From Kiritimatiellia bacterium (GTDB lineage: Bacteria; Verrucomicrobiota; Kiritimatiellia; RFP12; UBA1067): a stretch of 64,000 nucleotides of DNA. The notes under the pieces are model-generated. The model saw only the letters and a program-made list of their open reading frames with translations, was not told the DNA's origin and did no database searches. Positions within the stretch are counted from its first letter, which is position 1. Each line of letters begins with the position of its first letter. Position numbers and translations under genes: made by a program. The stretch spans positions 62,001 to 126,000 of the forward strand of contig JAFWKK010000039.1 of assembly GCA_017514235.1 (NCBI GenBank). Direction: 5' to 3'. Positions 7,392-15,985 of this stretch are shown one piece after another.

Positions 7392-8405
7392 TCAGACCTT
7401 GACCTCGCCGAGGTCGGAAGGTATCCACCAGCCGTGCGGCGAAAGGTCGAACGGGAAGACGCGAACTCCGTCCGGCGCACAGTTCCGCTTGAACGCCTGG
7501 GTGAAGAACCGGCGCATGAACGTGCGGAGCGTCCTGTCGACGGTCGCAGCGTCGTATGCTCCTGCGAAATGCCGCAGGGCAGCCGCACGGAGGTCCTTCG
7601 AGCCCATCTCGTTCATGATGAAGTTCCAGAGGAAGAAGTCGTGCAGCTCGTAGGGGCCGATAGTGACTTCCGTAACCTGGCCCTTCTTAAGCTCGGGGCT
7701 GACCGGCGTGGCGATGATGTCCCTTAGCGCCGCCGCCGCAACCTTTCTGTCCTCGTCGCCCGACTTCAGCGCCCGTTCCGCCCACCAGGCGCAGACCTTG
7801 CGGACTATTGTCTTCGGGACGCCGCTGTTGACGCCGAACATCGACATGTGGTCGCCGTTGAACGTGCACCAGCCGAGCGCTATCTCGCTCATGTCGCCGG
7901 TACCGATGACGATGCCGTCAACCATGTTCGCCTTGTCCATAAGGATAAGCGTGCGCATGCGCGCCTGCGCGTTCTCGAAAGTGACGTCGGGCGTCTTCCC
8001 GTCATGGCCGATGTCGCGGAAATGGCGGCGGCAAGCAGGCACAATGGAAATCGTCTCGATCCCTACGCAAAGCCCTTCCGCCAGCAGCTCGGCGTTGCCC
8101 TTCGTGCGGCGCGTCGTGCCGAAGCCGGGCATCGTGATCACATGTATGCCGCGCCTGTCGAGCCGCAAGCGTTCGAACGCCGCGACGCACACGAGTAGCG
8201 CAAGGGCGGAGTCAAGGCCGCCCGAAAGGCCTATGACGACGTTGCGGCAACGGATTGCTCGCAGGCGCACCGCAAGCCCCTCCGTCTGCCTTGCGAACAC
8301 CTCCGCCGGATTGCACGGGAAAGGATTCGTTCCGCCTTTCTTGGGCGGCTTGCCGAGAAACGCACGGTGCCTCGCAAGGCAACCGAGTTCCCGCACCTTC
8401 TTCAC
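7392..8405 (-). CDS. nadE: NAD+ synthase, synthetase domain only
   Basis: 337 residues. It makes NAD+ from deamido-NAD+, ATP and an amide donor in the cytosol. The ATP-pyrophosphatase P-loop SGGLDS is at 61-66. Other family segments are VITMPGFGTTRRTKGNAELL, IGTGDMSEIALGWCTFNGD, YGVN-like FGVNSGVPKT and the C-terminal FFTQAFKRNCAPDG. These match the C-terminal half of the long glutamine-dependent NadE type (NPFPCNPAEVFARQTEGLA is its linker), yet the N-terminal nitrilase-like glutaminase domain is absent. The open frame upstream of 8405 is only a shadow of galE. The GTG start overlaps the galE stop (GTGA). Either ammonia is used directly or a separate amidase supplies it. Confidence 0.88.
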   Translation of the reverse strand: MKKVRELGCLARHRAFLGKPPKKGGTNPFPCNPAEVFARQTEGLAVRLRAIRCRNVVIGLSGGLDSALALLVCVAAFERLRLDRRGIHVITMPGFGTTRRTKGNAELLAEGLCVGIETISIVPACRRHFRDIGHDGKTPDVTFENAQARMRTLILMDKANMVDGIVIGTGDMSEIALGWCTFNGDHMSMFGVNSGVPKTIVRKVCAWWAERALKSGDEDRKVAAAALRDIIATPVSPELKKGQVTEVTIGPYELHDFFLWNFIMNEMGSKDLRAAALRHFAGAYDAATVDRTLRTFMRRFFTQAFKRNCAPDGVRVFPFDLSPHGWWIPSDLGEVKV

Positions 8406-9448
8406 GACCGGCCTTTCGCAGGAGCCGGACGGTAGCCGTAGGGGTTGCGGCTCTGCCAGTTCCAGGCGTCGCGGCACATCTCCCCGATGCCGCGCTCCGC
8501 CTTCCAGCCGAGCTCGCGCAGAGCGAGAGACGGATCGGCCCAGCACTCCGCGATGTCGCCGGGGCGCCTCGGGCAAATCTTGTACGGAACGGGACGCTTC
8601 GACGCCTGCTCGAACGCCTTGACGATCTGCAGAACCGAATATCCGTGCCCCGTGCCAAGGTTGTAGATCTTCAGCCCGAGCTTCGGCTCGCGCTCCAGCT
8701 TCTCGATTGCCTTCAGGTGGCCGAGCGCAAGATCGACGACGTGGATGTAGTCCCTGACGCCCGTGCCGTCCGGCGTCGGATAGTCGTTGCCGAACACGTT
8801 CAGCTCGGGCAGCCGCCCTACCGCGACCTGCGCGACGTACGGCAGCAGGTTGTTCGGGATTCCCGCCGGGTCTTCGCCGATAAGCCCGGACTCGTGGGCG
8901 CCGATCGGATTGAAGTACCTGAGCAGTATCACGTTCCACTCGGGATCAGCCTTCTGCACGTCGCGGAACACCTGCTCCATCATGAGCTTCGTCCAGCCGT
9001 AGGGGTTGGTGCAGCCGGGCGTCGGGAAGTCCTCGCGGATCGGCACCGCCTTCGGTTCGCCATAGACCGTCGCCGACGACGAGAACACTATGTTCTTGCA
9101 GCCGTGCTCGCCGAGGCACTTGAGAAGCGTGAACGTTCCGCCGAGGTTGTTGGCGTAGTATTTTAGCGGAATCTTAGTTGACTCGCCGACGGCCTTGAGC
9201 GCGGCAAAGTGAATCGCCGCGTCGAAGCGCCCTTCCGCGCCGAGAATCGCGTTCAGACGCCTTTCGTCGCGTATGTCGGCCTTGTAGAACGCCGGCGCCC
9301 TGCCGGTGATCTTGCGCACCCTCGACAGGGCCTTGCGCGAACTGTTGCAGAGGTTGTCCACGACAGTGACGTCATGCCCGGCGTTCAGGAGCTCGACGAC
9401 CGTATGGCTGCCGATGTAGCCTGCGCCCCCGGTAACTAGAATCTTCAT
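8402..9448 (-). CDS. galE: UDP-glucose 4-epimerase
   Basis: 348 residues, extended short-chain dehydrogenase interconverting UDP-glucose and UDP-galactose. MKILVTGGAGYIGSHT is the Rossmann glycine motif. VVDNLCNSSRKAL, FAALKAVGES, SSSATVYG and YGWTKLMME supply the catalytic Ser/Thr and Tyr-x-x-x-Lys. RYFNPIGAHESG LIGEDP and the C-terminal NWQSRNPYGY are strongly GalE-specific. ATG 9448 follows GGGAAGGGGAAT, whereas the upstream extension of the frame lacks family sequence. It overlaps nadE and follows another epimerase by 23 bases, giving an operon for activated sugars and NAD. Confidence 0.95.
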   Translation of the reverse strand: MKILVTGGAGYIGSHTVVELLNAGHDVTVVDNLCNSSRKALSRVRKITGRAPAFYKADIRDERRLNAILGAEGRFDAAIHFAALKAVGESTKIPLKYYANNLGGTFTLLKCLGEHGCKNIVFSSSATVYGEPKAVPIREDFPTPGCTNPYGWTKLMMEQVFRDVQKADPEWNVILLRYFNPIGAHESGLIGEDPAGIPNNLLPYVAQVAVGRLPELNVFGNDYPTPDGTGVRDYIHVVDLALGHLKAIEKLEREPKLGLKIYNLGTGHGYSVLQIVKAFEQASKRPVPYKICPRRPGDIAECWADPSLALRELGWKAERGIGEMCRDAWNWQSRNPYGYRPAPAKGRS

Positions 9449-9471
9449 ATTCCCCTTCCCTTTCCGTCCTG

Positions 9472-10515
9472 TCAGAAGAACAGCTTTGCGAGTGACAAAA
9501 GGCCCTGCTTCCACGGCACGCGGTGCGAAACGCCGCTCTTGCCCGCAAACTCGGAAAGATGCGCCACGTACCAGTCGTAGTTCCTCACGAGCGCCTGCTT
9601 GTTGGAATACTGCGGGCGGTAGCCCAGGAGCTTCTCGGCCTTCTCGATCGACACGAACGAATCCGTAGAGGCCGTCTCGTAGACCCATGGATAGAGAGGC
9701 GAAAGGTGAAGTTTCTCGAGTATGCGAAGAATGAACACGAGCGGCTTCACCGGCATGCCCCGGATCTTCTTGCCGTGCCCTGCGCGGTCGAGCACGGCCT
9801 GATAGTCTTCCTTCATCGTCGTGAATTCCTTCGCGCCGATGTTGAACTCGGTCGCGACGACGTCCTTCGGATACGTCATCGCGTTCCAGATCGCATGGTC
9901 GAGGTCGTCCACGTCCATCAGCTGGTAGCGGTTCTCGCCGCTGCCGATCATCGGAAAGCCGTGGCCGGTGTAAGCCCAGTCGTAGAAGAGCGCGAATACG
10001 CCGAGCCGCTCCGGGCCGATGAAACTCTTCGGACGTATGATCGAGACGCAGTAGCCGTCCTTAATCGCCTCGCGGCAAATGTCCTCGGCCGCGATCTTCG
10101 CATGCCCGTAGGGCCCTACGCCTACCATCGGGTCCGTCTCGTATATCGGGTGCTTCTTCGGAACGCCGTACACCGCCGTGGAGGAAATCTGGATCATGCG
10201 GTCGAGGCCGAACTTGCGGGCCGCGGCAAGCACGTTGCGGCAGCCGTCCACCTCAGTCGTGCGTATGTCTTCCTCGCTATAGAGCGGCAGCGCCGCAGCG
10301 CAATGGACGACGATGTCGCAACCCTCGGTGACCTTCTCGACAGCCTGGATGTCGCGCACGTCGCCCAGCGTGAACTTGAGCCAGCTTTCGCTCTTTTCGG
10401 GATAGTCGAACGGCGCTATGTCAAGGACACGAATCTCATCAACGCCCTTCTCGCGAAGGAAGCGTATAAGATTTATGCCGAGAAAGCCCGAGCCACCGGT
10501 GACAAGGACCTTCAT
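9472..10515 (-). CDS. NAD-dependent epimerase/dehydratase, extended SDR
   Basis: 347 residues. The N-terminal [16 protein letters not shown] binds NAD(P); [14 protein letters not shown] supplies the catalytic Ser/Thr; YGHAKIAAE is the Tyr-x-x-x-Lys motif; [14 protein letters not shown] is the nucleotide-sugar loop. It resembles UDP-sugar epimerases more than a defined enzyme, and the substrate cannot be named. It sits between secG and galE with 8 and 23 base gaps. A role in surface polysaccharide or LPS sugar supply is inferred from that context. Confidence 0.85.
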   Translation of the reverse strand: MKVLVTGGSGFLGINLIRFLREKGVDEIRVLDIAPFDYPEKSESWLKFTLGDVRDIQAVEKVTEGCDIVVHCAAALPLYSEEDIRTTEVDGCRNVLAAARKFGLDRMIQISSTAVYGVPKKHPIYETDPMVGVGPYGHAKIAAEDICREAIKDGYCVSIIRPKSFIGPERLGVFALFYDWAYTGHGFPMIGSGENRYQLMDVDDLDHAIWNAMTYPKDVVATEFNIGAKEFTTMKEDYQAVLDRAGHGKKIRGMPVKPLVFILRILEKLHLSPLYPWVYETASTDSFVSIEKAEKLLGYRPQYSNKQALVRNYDWYVAHLSEFAGKSGVSHRVPWKQGLLSLAKLFF

Positions 10516-10523
10516 CGTTCACC

Positions 10524-11003
10524 TCACTTTGCCGGAGCTGCAGGGGCAGGAGCTGGCGCCGGAGCCGCAGGGGCAGGAGCTGGCGCGGGGGCTGCCGGCG
10601 CCGGAGCAGGCGCGGCAGGTGCCGGAGCAGGTGCCGGTGCCGCAGGAGCGGGAGCCGCAGGGGCAGGAGCTGGCGCGGCGGGAAGCTCAGGAGCCATCGG
10701 TAGAGCCGGCGGAGCCGACTCCGTCGCAACAGGCTCGGACTCCTGAGCCATCAACGAATGCGAATGCACCGTCGAAGTAAGCCTCGCAAGGACAAGCGTG
10801 TTAAGCAGAAAGATCGCACCAAGCACGGCCGTCGTCTTGATCAGGACGTTACCGGCGTCGGCACCCAGGGACGCCTCGAGCATGCCACCGCCTATGGCAC
10901 CGCCCAAGCCGCCTTCTTTCGGCTTCTGCAGCATCACGACAAGCACGAGCAGCAGACAGACGAGCACTTCGACGACATACAGAAATCCAATCAAAATGGA
11001 CAT
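10524..11003 (-). CDS. secG: SecG protein-export subunit with a long Ala/Pro tail
   Basis: 159 residues, about twice the usual SecG length. Residues 3-25 form the first membrane helix, MLQKPKEGGLGGAIGGG is the conserved SecG loop, and about 56-75 form the second helix (IFLLNTLVLARL). This is the small third subunit of the SecYEG translocon. Residues about 97-158 are an almost pure alanine-proline tail not found in ordinary SecG. With the N-out, C-out SecG topology the tail would extend into the periplasm. The start ATG 11003 follows AAAGGAAG and lies 27 bases after the TATAAT. Confidence 0.9.
   Translation of the reverse strand: MSILIGFLYVVEVLVCLLLVLVVMLQKPKEGGLGGAIGGGMLEASLGADAGNVLIKTTAVLGAIFLLNTLVLARLTSTVHSHSLMAQESEPVATESAPPALPMAPELPAAPAPAPAAPAPAAPAPAPAPAAPAPAPAAPAPAPAPAAPAPAPAPAAPAK
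10527..10715 (-). repeat. Low-complexity Ala/Pro-coding tandem repeat in secG
   Basis: About 190 bases of near-identical GCT/GCC/GCA-CC(G/T/C) codon blocks encode units such as APAPAPAAPAP. Base-level repetition of CAGGGGCAGGAGCTGGCGC-like blocks on the plus strand suggests slippage-driven growth, so length probably varies between strains. Confidence 0.8.
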
Positions 11004-11029
11004 TGTTTCTTCCTTTCGTTTGAAAGTGT

Positions 11030-11035
11030 ATTATA
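11030..11035 (-). promoter_or_regulatory. Promoter -10 for secG operon
   Basis: GCGGTATAAT on the minus strand has its TATAAT at 11035-11030. The predicted start near 11023 gives a 20-base leader that contains the AAAGGAAG ribosome site. Confidence 0.55.
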
Positions 11036-11093
11036 CCGCATTCGCCGGCTTCCCGTCAACTCCCCCGCTGCCAAGCAACGCGTGCCCCTCCTG

Positions 11094-11107
11094 CCGCAGG
11101 CCTGCGG
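11094..11107. other. 14-base perfect palindrome just after thiH
   Basis: CCGCAGGCCTGCGG is a perfect palindrome 2 bases downstream of the thiH stop. It could be the stem of a terminator for the thrS-thi operon, but no T-run follows on the minus strand, so an intrinsic terminator is not established. Confidence 0.35.
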
Positions 11108-11109
11108 GA

Positions 11110-12381
11110 TCAGACGTAGACGTAGTCGTTCAGGACGGGCTGCAGGCCGCCGTCGGCAAGGTCGGCGCGCATGCGCTCCAGGCTGCGGGCGTCGCTGATC
11201 TCGAACTGCTCGTCGCCCTCCTCGCCAGAACAGGCCCCCTGCCCGTATTTCGCGGCATGGTCGCCTATGCCTGTGGACACGCCGGCGGAAACCTTCGTCG
11301 CCGCGATCTTCACGATGCCGTTGCGAAAGGATGCGCTTTCCCGCGAAGAGACGGTTATGCCGGCAAACGGCAGGAACAGGCGGTACGCGCACAGCACCTG
11401 GCAAAGCTCCCTCTCGCCGATCTCGCCGGGCCGGACGTCAGGATGGTTCGTTATCGGCCTTAAGCGCGGACACGAGAGGCTGATTTCCGCCTCTGGATAC
11501 TTCTTCTGCAGCCAGCAAGCGTGCAAGGCCGTGGCAAGCGCGTCCTTGCGGAAGTCAGATAGTCCAAGCAGCGCGGAGAACGCGACGCCGCGCATTCCGC
11601 CCCTCAGCGCACGCTCCTGCGCGTCAAAGCGGTACGGCCATACGCGCTTGCGTCCCATGAGATGCAGCCTTTCGTACTGCTCTACGTCATACGTCTCCTG
11701 AAACACGGTCACATAGTCCGCGCCACGCTCGTGCAGATAGCGGTACTCGTCGGTGTTCATGGGGTAGACCTCCAGCCCAACCAGCCGGAAGTACCGCCTG
11801 GCCAGCTCGCAGGCGTCGCCGATGTACTCTACGCCGCTCACGGACCTGCTCTCTCCGGTAAGGATCAGCACCTCCTCCATGCCGGACTTCGCGATAACCT
11901 CCATCTCGCGCTCGATCTGGCCCCTGTCTAGCTTCATGCGGCGTATCGGGTTGTAGCAGTTGTAGCCGCAGTAAACGCAGTAGTTCTCGCAGTGGTTCGC
12001 GATGTAAAGCGGCGTGAACACGTAAACCGTGTTGCCGAAGTGCTTCACCGTCTCGGCGCGGGCTCGCTCCGCCATGCGTTCAAGGAACGGTTCGGCGGCC
12101 GGGGAAAGCAGAACGCGGAAATCCTCCTCCGAGCAGCGGCTGCCGTCGAGGACGCGGCGCACGTCCGAAGCCGTGTACCGGCGAGGGTCATACGACGCCA
12201 TCGCCGCACGCACGCGGTCCTTTATGTCGGAATCTATCTCCTCCATCCCAGGCAGGTAAGCCATCGGATCTGTCCGGCACGACGGATCGCGCTCAAGGCG
12301 GTGCTTGCGCTCGAGTGCCGTCGGAGAAAGCCCCGCCGCGTCGAAGATCAGGTCGCTTCGCCTTGTGTCCGATTCACCCAT
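11110..12381 (-). CDS. thiH: 2-iminoacetate synthase (radical SAM, thiazole synthesis)
   Basis: 423 residues. ThiH cleaves tyrosine to dehydroglycine for the thiazole ring of thiamin. The radical-SAM cluster motif is in NHCENYCVYCGYNC (C-x3-C-x2-C). Downstream YPMNTDEYRYLHERGADYVTVFQETYD and the C-terminal biotin/thiamin-synthase-associated region SRESASFRNG fit ThiH. ATG 12381 is chosen because GGGAGTGG precedes it and it lies 13 bases after thiG. It is the last gene of thiS-thiF-thiG-thiH. The usual ThiH is about 370-380 residues, and here the extra length is N-terminal. Confidence 0.93.
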   Translation of the reverse strand: MGESDTRRSDLIFDAAGLSPTALERKHRLERDPSCRTDPMAYLPGMEEIDSDIKDRVRAAMASYDPRRYTASDVRRVLDGSRCSEEDFRVLLSPAAEPFLERMAERARAETVKHFGNTVYVFTPLYIANHCENYCVYCGYNCYNPIRRMKLDRGQIEREMEVIAKSGMEEVLILTGESRSVSGVEYIGDACELARRYFRLVGLEVYPMNTDEYRYLHERGADYVTVFQETYDVEQYERLHLMGRKRVWPYRFDAQERALRGGMRGVAFSALLGLSDFRKDALATALHACWLQKKYPEAEISLSCPRLRPITNHPDVRPGEIGERELCQVLCAYRLFLPFAGITVSSRESASFRNGIVKIAATKVSAGVSTGIGDHAAKYGQGACSGEEGDEQFEISDARSLERMRADLADGGLQPVLNDYVYV

Positions 12382-12394
12382 GGAACCACTCCCG

Positions 12395-13168
12395 TCAGCG
12401 CAGGAACCCGGTAAGCGGATCGGAGGCCGAGCCGCCTCTCGCAAGGACGCGTCCCAACCCGGCGCGGTACGCCTCGCGCCCCGACTCTATGGCAAGGCGG
12501 AAGGCACGGGCCATGCGCGGCACGTCGCCGGAAGTGGCGAGCGCGGTATTGGCCATGATGGCCGCGGCACCCATCTCCATCGCGCGGCAGGCCTGGCTCG
12601 GCGCGCCTATGCCGGCATCCACGATGATCGGTAGCTCGATCTCGTCGATGAGGATCTGTATGAAATCCGCCGTGGCAAGGCCCTTGTTCGACCCTATCGG
12701 CGCCCCGAGCGGCATCACGGCGGCGGCTCCGGCCTTGACCAGGTCACGAGCCACGTTCAGGTCTGGGTACATGTACGGCAGCACAGTGAAGCCTTCGGCG
12801 GCCAGCAGCTCCGTCGCCCGGACCGTCTCCTGGTTGTCAGGCAGCAGGTATTTAGCGTCGCGCATGATCTCTATCTTCACGAAGTCGCCGCAGCCAAGCT
12901 CGCGGGCGAGCCGCGCAATGCGCACAGCCTCCTTCGCGTCGCGCGCGCCGGATGTGTTCGGCAGCAGCGTCACCCCCTTGGGAATGCAGTCGAGTATGTT
13001 CTCGCGCTCGTTCGTGTTGGCGCGGCGCACCGAGAGCGTCACAATCTGGGCTCCCGCATGCTCTACCGCGGCCCGGACTAGACTCAGCGAATACTTGCCG
13101 GAGCCAAGAATGAAGCGCGACGTGAACGTGCGCCCGCCGAGCGTGAATGTATCGTTATCTTCCGTCAT
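12395..13168 (-). CDS. thiG: Thiazole synthase
   Basis: 257 residues, TIM-barrel enzyme joining dehydroglycine, deoxyxylulose 5-phosphate and ThiS-thiocarboxylate into thiazole phosphate. [59 protein letters not shown] (Schiff-base lysine region) and [14 protein letters not shown] are family segments. The start overlaps the thiF stop (ATGA). Confidence 0.95.
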   Translation of the reverse strand: MTEDNDTFTLGGRTFTSRFILGSGKYSLSLVRAAVEHAGAQIVTLSVRRANTNERENILDCIPKGVTLLPNTSGARDAKEAVRIARLARELGCGDFVKIEIMRDAKYLLPDNQETVRATELLAAEGFTVLPYMYPDLNVARDLVKAGAAAVMPLGAPIGSNKGLATADFIQILIDEIELPIIVDAGIGAPSQACRAMEMGAAAIMANTALATSGDVPRMARAFRLAIESGREAYRAGLGRVLARGGSASDPLTGFLR

Positions 13169-13800
13169 GGTTCTTCCGATCCGTCTATGAGACGCAGTAT
13201 CATCGTCGCCTGATGAGCGGCGCACGCAAGAACGCGCGCGCCGTAGAGCCCAAGTCCGTCCGCCACATCCGCCGTGCGGTCGCCGCAGACGTAGAGCCGC
13301 TTCGAGACGCGCACGGTCGATATGAGGTTCGCGGACTCCAGCCCGGCCATGCCGGACGCCGCGACAACAGGCTTGTCCGGATGCGCCGCCAGCGCGGACG
13401 AGACGAGCATGGCCTTCTCCTCCGCGCGATCGAACGCTTCGCAAATTATGTCATCGCCTGACAACAGGGCGGCGGCGTTCTCCTCGGTGATCCGCACCGC
13501 CTCAGCCACAACCTCGCAGTACGGGTTAACCGCGGCGATGTTCGCCTTCAGCGCCTCGGCCTTTGCAAGCCCGACCTGCTCCGCCGCATACTGCTGGCGG
13601 TTGAGGTTCGACGGCTCCACCCGATCGAAGTCGATGAGATGCAAGTGCCCAACGCCGGCCCGCGCAAGCGCGATGGCGACGTTGGAGCCAAGCCCTCCCA
13701 GCCCGCACACTGCAACGCGCGCGGCATCGAACTTCGCCTGGCGCGCCGCGCCGTGGCGCTCGACTAGCGCGGCATGCAGGGTCTCGCGGTCCGGCGTCAT
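13165..13800 (-). CDS. thiF: ThiS adenylyltransferase, short ThiF type
   Basis: 211 residues, activates the ThiS C-terminus as an acyl-adenylate. [12 protein letters not shown] is the nucleotide-binding loop; [17 protein letters not shown] is the conserved E1-like segment with the catalytic arginine; [13 protein letters not shown] follows. No CxxC zinc pairs are seen, unlike E. coli ThiF/MoeB, so it belongs to the shorter ThiF type found with ThiS-ThiG-ThiH in anaerobes. ATG 13800 lies 1 base after the thiS stop. Confidence 0.9.
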   Translation of the reverse strand: MTPDRETLHAALVERHGAARQAKFDAARVAVCGLGGLGSNVAIALARAGVGHLHLIDFDRVEPSNLNRQQYAAEQVGLAKAEALKANIAAVNPYCEVVAEAVRITEENAAALLSGDDIICEAFDRAEEKAMLVSSALAAHPDKPVVAASGMAGLESANLISTVRVSKRLYVCGDRTADVADGLGLYGARVLACAAHQATMILRLIDGSEEP

Positions 13801-13801
13801 C

Positions 13802-13996
13802 TCAGCCGCCTCCCATGAAGCAAACGACCTCAACTACGTCACCGTCGCGCAGAACCGTTTCGGCGTAGCGGTCTCTAGGAACGATGGCCTCGTTAATCTC
13901 AACCACGACGCGCGCGGCGTTGTAGCCGGCGGATGCCAGATAGTCCGCAAGCGTCTGGCCTGCAGCGTTTTTCTCCTCGCCGTTGATCCTCAGCAT
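13802..13996 (-). CDS. thiS: Sulfur carrier protein ThiS
   Basis: 64 residues, beta-grasp sulfur carrier. It begins MLRINGEEKNAAG, carries VVVEINEAIVPRDRYAETVL, and ends in Gly-Gly-Gly as needed for thiocarboxylation. AAGGAGGAGAG immediately upstream is a strong ribosome site that lies within the end of lpxB; the two genes overlap by 7 bases. The gene is shorter than 100 codons but its family is clear. Confidence 0.93.
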   Translation of the reverse strand: MLRINGEEKNAAGQTLADYLASAGYNAARVVVEINEAIVPRDRYAETVLRDGDVVEVVCFMGGG

Positions 13997-15144
13997 CGTC
14001 TCTCCTCCTTGCACAGCGTACGTGCGATCGTCGAAACAGGATCCCCCTCCGCACGCAACAGCCCGGTGGCGTCCGCAAGCGCCGCGCGCGCCGCCGCGTT
14101 CGCGGCCTTGTCGGTCAGCCATGCCTTGAGGCGCTCCGCGACGGCCTCTGCGGTGAAATCTTCCTGCAGGAGTTCCGGCATCGGGCACGGTGCGCCGGAC
14201 TTCTCCGCTATGATGTTCGCAAGCCCGATGTGGCGCACTCCAGTGATGACGCGCCGCGCTATGAAGGCAAAGACGGGATCCACCTTGTATACCAGCACCG
14301 TCGGACAGCCCGCAAGAGCCGCCTCCAGCGTCGCGGTGCCGCTGGCGACAACCGCGGCATCCGCCGTGCGCAGAAGCTCCCTCGCTCCGCCGTCGCGGAC
14401 CGAGACGGCCTCCGCAACTGCAGCCCGCCCGTCGCCATGGCCATTTTTGCGGAACCGCTCGATCTGCGCGACAATCGCCGCGCGTGCCCTTTCGTTCGCC
14501 GCCGGAATGACGATCCTCAGTCCGGCGACTTCCCCGGACAGGAGCGAGACAGCCGCCAGGAGCGTCGGCATGTGGTGGCGTATCTCGCCGATCCTGCTGC
14601 CCGGCAGGACCGCCAGAAGCTTTCCGCCTGGCTCGCCACGCACCGTCTCCTCGCCGCATCGCTCCACCCCTTCCTTGGCCATTTCCAGCGCAAGCGGGTG
14701 GCCTACGAACTCGGCGAAGCCCGGACGGAACAGCGCAGGTTCGAACGGGAAGAAGCAGCAGAGCCTGTCGAGCGCCGCCTCGATCTTCGGGATGCGTCCG
14801 CGCTTCCACGCCCAGACCTGCGGGCACACCACGTGTACGGTGCGTATGCCCCTCGCCTTGGCGTATGCGGCAAGCCTGAGATTCATTCCCGGATAATCCA
14901 CGGTGCACACGACGTCTGGCCGCCACTCGTCGATAGCCCGCTCCATCGTCCGCCTAACGCGCATGAAGAAGAATATCCGCCGCAGCACGGCGAGGATTCC
15001 CATCACGGCGAGGTCGCCGGTGTTGAATCCGTAGTCGCCATAGCCGCGGATCTCGGCGCCGGGGCACAGCCCGCCGACCTTCGCCGCGATCCTCTCGCGG
15101 TACATCATTCCGGACTCCTCGCCGGCTAGAAGCAAAATCTTCAT
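13990..15144 (-). CDS. lpxB: Lipid-A-disaccharide synthase
   Basis: 384 residues, GT19 peripheral membrane glycosyltransferase joining lipid X and UDP-diacylglucosamine. AGEESGMMYRERI is the conserved N-terminal AGExSGD-like motif, with some divergence at its end. YPGMNLRLAAYAKARGI, YVxPQVWAWK-like HVVCPQVWAWKRGR, FPFEPALF, FVGHPL, LLAVLPGSRIGEI and SGTATLEAALAGCPTVLVYK are family segments. It is 4 bases after lpxI, so the cell makes lipid A and is diderm. Confidence 0.95.
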   Translation of the reverse strand: MKILLLAGEESGMMYRERIAAKVGGLCPGAEIRGYGDYGFNTGDLAVMGILAVLRRIFFFMRVRRTMERAIDEWRPDVVCTVDYPGMNLRLAAYAKARGIRTVHVVCPQVWAWKRGRIPKIEAALDRLCCFFPFEPALFRPGFAEFVGHPLALEMAKEGVERCGEETVRGEPGGKLLAVLPGSRIGEIRHHMPTLLAAVSLLSGEVAGLRIVIPAANERARAAIVAQIERFRKNGHGDGRAAVAEAVSVRDGGARELLRTADAAVVASGTATLEAALAGCPTVLVYKVDPVFAFIARRVITGVRHIGLANIIAEKSGAPCPMPELLQEDFTAEAVAERLKAWLTDKAANAAARAALADATGLLRAEGDPVSTIARTLCKEERRC

Positions 15145-15148
15145 GGCG

Positions 15149-15985
15149 TCACGGCCTCAGCGGTGCCGGCGGAAGGCCAGAGTCCACGCCGACGACGGCG
15201 ATGCCATGGCGGTTTGCGAAGCCGACGACCGCCTCACGGTCGAGCAGTATGAGGCGTCCCGCCTGAAATGCGAGCGCGGTCGCGCCGGCACTTTTCATGA
15301 CCTTGAGGGTCTTCAGCCCGATGACCGGAATGTCGAAGCGCATGTCGTGCCCTTCGCGCGCGGCCTTGAAGACTACGGAGCCCTTGCCGCCGAGTCGGCC
15401 GCCGCGGCGTATCGCCGCGTTCGTGCCCTCGAACGCCTCCACGGCGAGCACCATGCCCGACTTCACAACGACCGTCTGCCCGACGTCGTGCGCTCCTACG
15501 TCACGGGCGACTTCCATGCCGCGCCGCACGTCCGAAGCTTCAGCTTCCGTAAGTTCGCGTCCGGCAAGCGGACCGATTCCCGGCAGGTGTCCGTCCATAT
15601 ACAACGACGCCGGCAGGACCTTAGAACCGTACGCCTCGAACTTCTCGATGAGCTTGCGGAATATCGTATGCGCGTTCTTCGTCGGCAGCTCGCGCAGCCA
15701 GGCCTTCACCTCGTCGCTGAACCGGCAGCGGAACAGCGAGAGCGGGTTTATCTGCCCTGCCATCACAAGCCCGTCGTAGCCCTGCGTGCCGGCCCACCTA
15801 ACGGCCTCGTCGAGCGCGCCGAGCGCGACACGATGCCCGCCGTCCGCCGCGCGCACCGTCGCCGCCTCGGTGGAGCCGCGAACCGACAGCACGTCCACGC
15901 GGGCGACGCCTGCGCGCTTCGCCCCCTCGATCACGAGCCGCGGATAGCTGCCCGCGCCCGCCACGACGAGAAGCCTGGAGATCAT
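15149..15985 (-). CDS. lpxI: UDP-2,3-diacylglucosamine pyrophosphatase LpxI
   Basis: 278 residues. LpxI (DUF1009 family) yields lipid X for LpxB and replaces LpxH in many non-proteobacterial lineages. ISRLLVVAGAGSYPRLV at the start, VMAGQINPLSLF, then GHDMRFDIPVIGLKTLKVMKSAGATALAFQAGR and the terminal GIAVVGVD are family hallmarks. It overlaps the thrS stop (ATGA) and immediately precedes lpxB, the expected functional partner. Confidence 0.92.
   Translation of the reverse strand: MISRLLVVAGAGSYPRLVIEGAKRAGVARVDVLSVRGSTEAATVRAADGGHRVALGALDEAVRWAGTQGYDGLVMAGQINPLSLFRCRFSDEVKAWLRELPTKNAHTIFRKLIEKFEAYGSKVLPASLYMDGHLPGIGPLAGRELTEAEASDVRRGMEVARDVGAHDVGQTVVVKSGMVLAVEAFEGTNAAIRRGGRLGGKGSVVFKAAREGHDMRFDIPVIGLKTLKVMKSAGATALAFQAGRLILLDREAVVGFANRHGIAVVGVDSGLPPAPLRP

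Noticed and set aside
7392..8939. Extended nadE frame up to 8939 as a possible N-terminal glutaminase
   Set aside because: The extra part is Arg/Ala-rich shadow of galE in another frame and contains no nitrilase motifs.
13990..14060. TPP riboswitch before thiS
   Set aside because: thiS starts inside the lpxB 3' end and no thi-box elements were recognised by eye; a covariance search would settle it.
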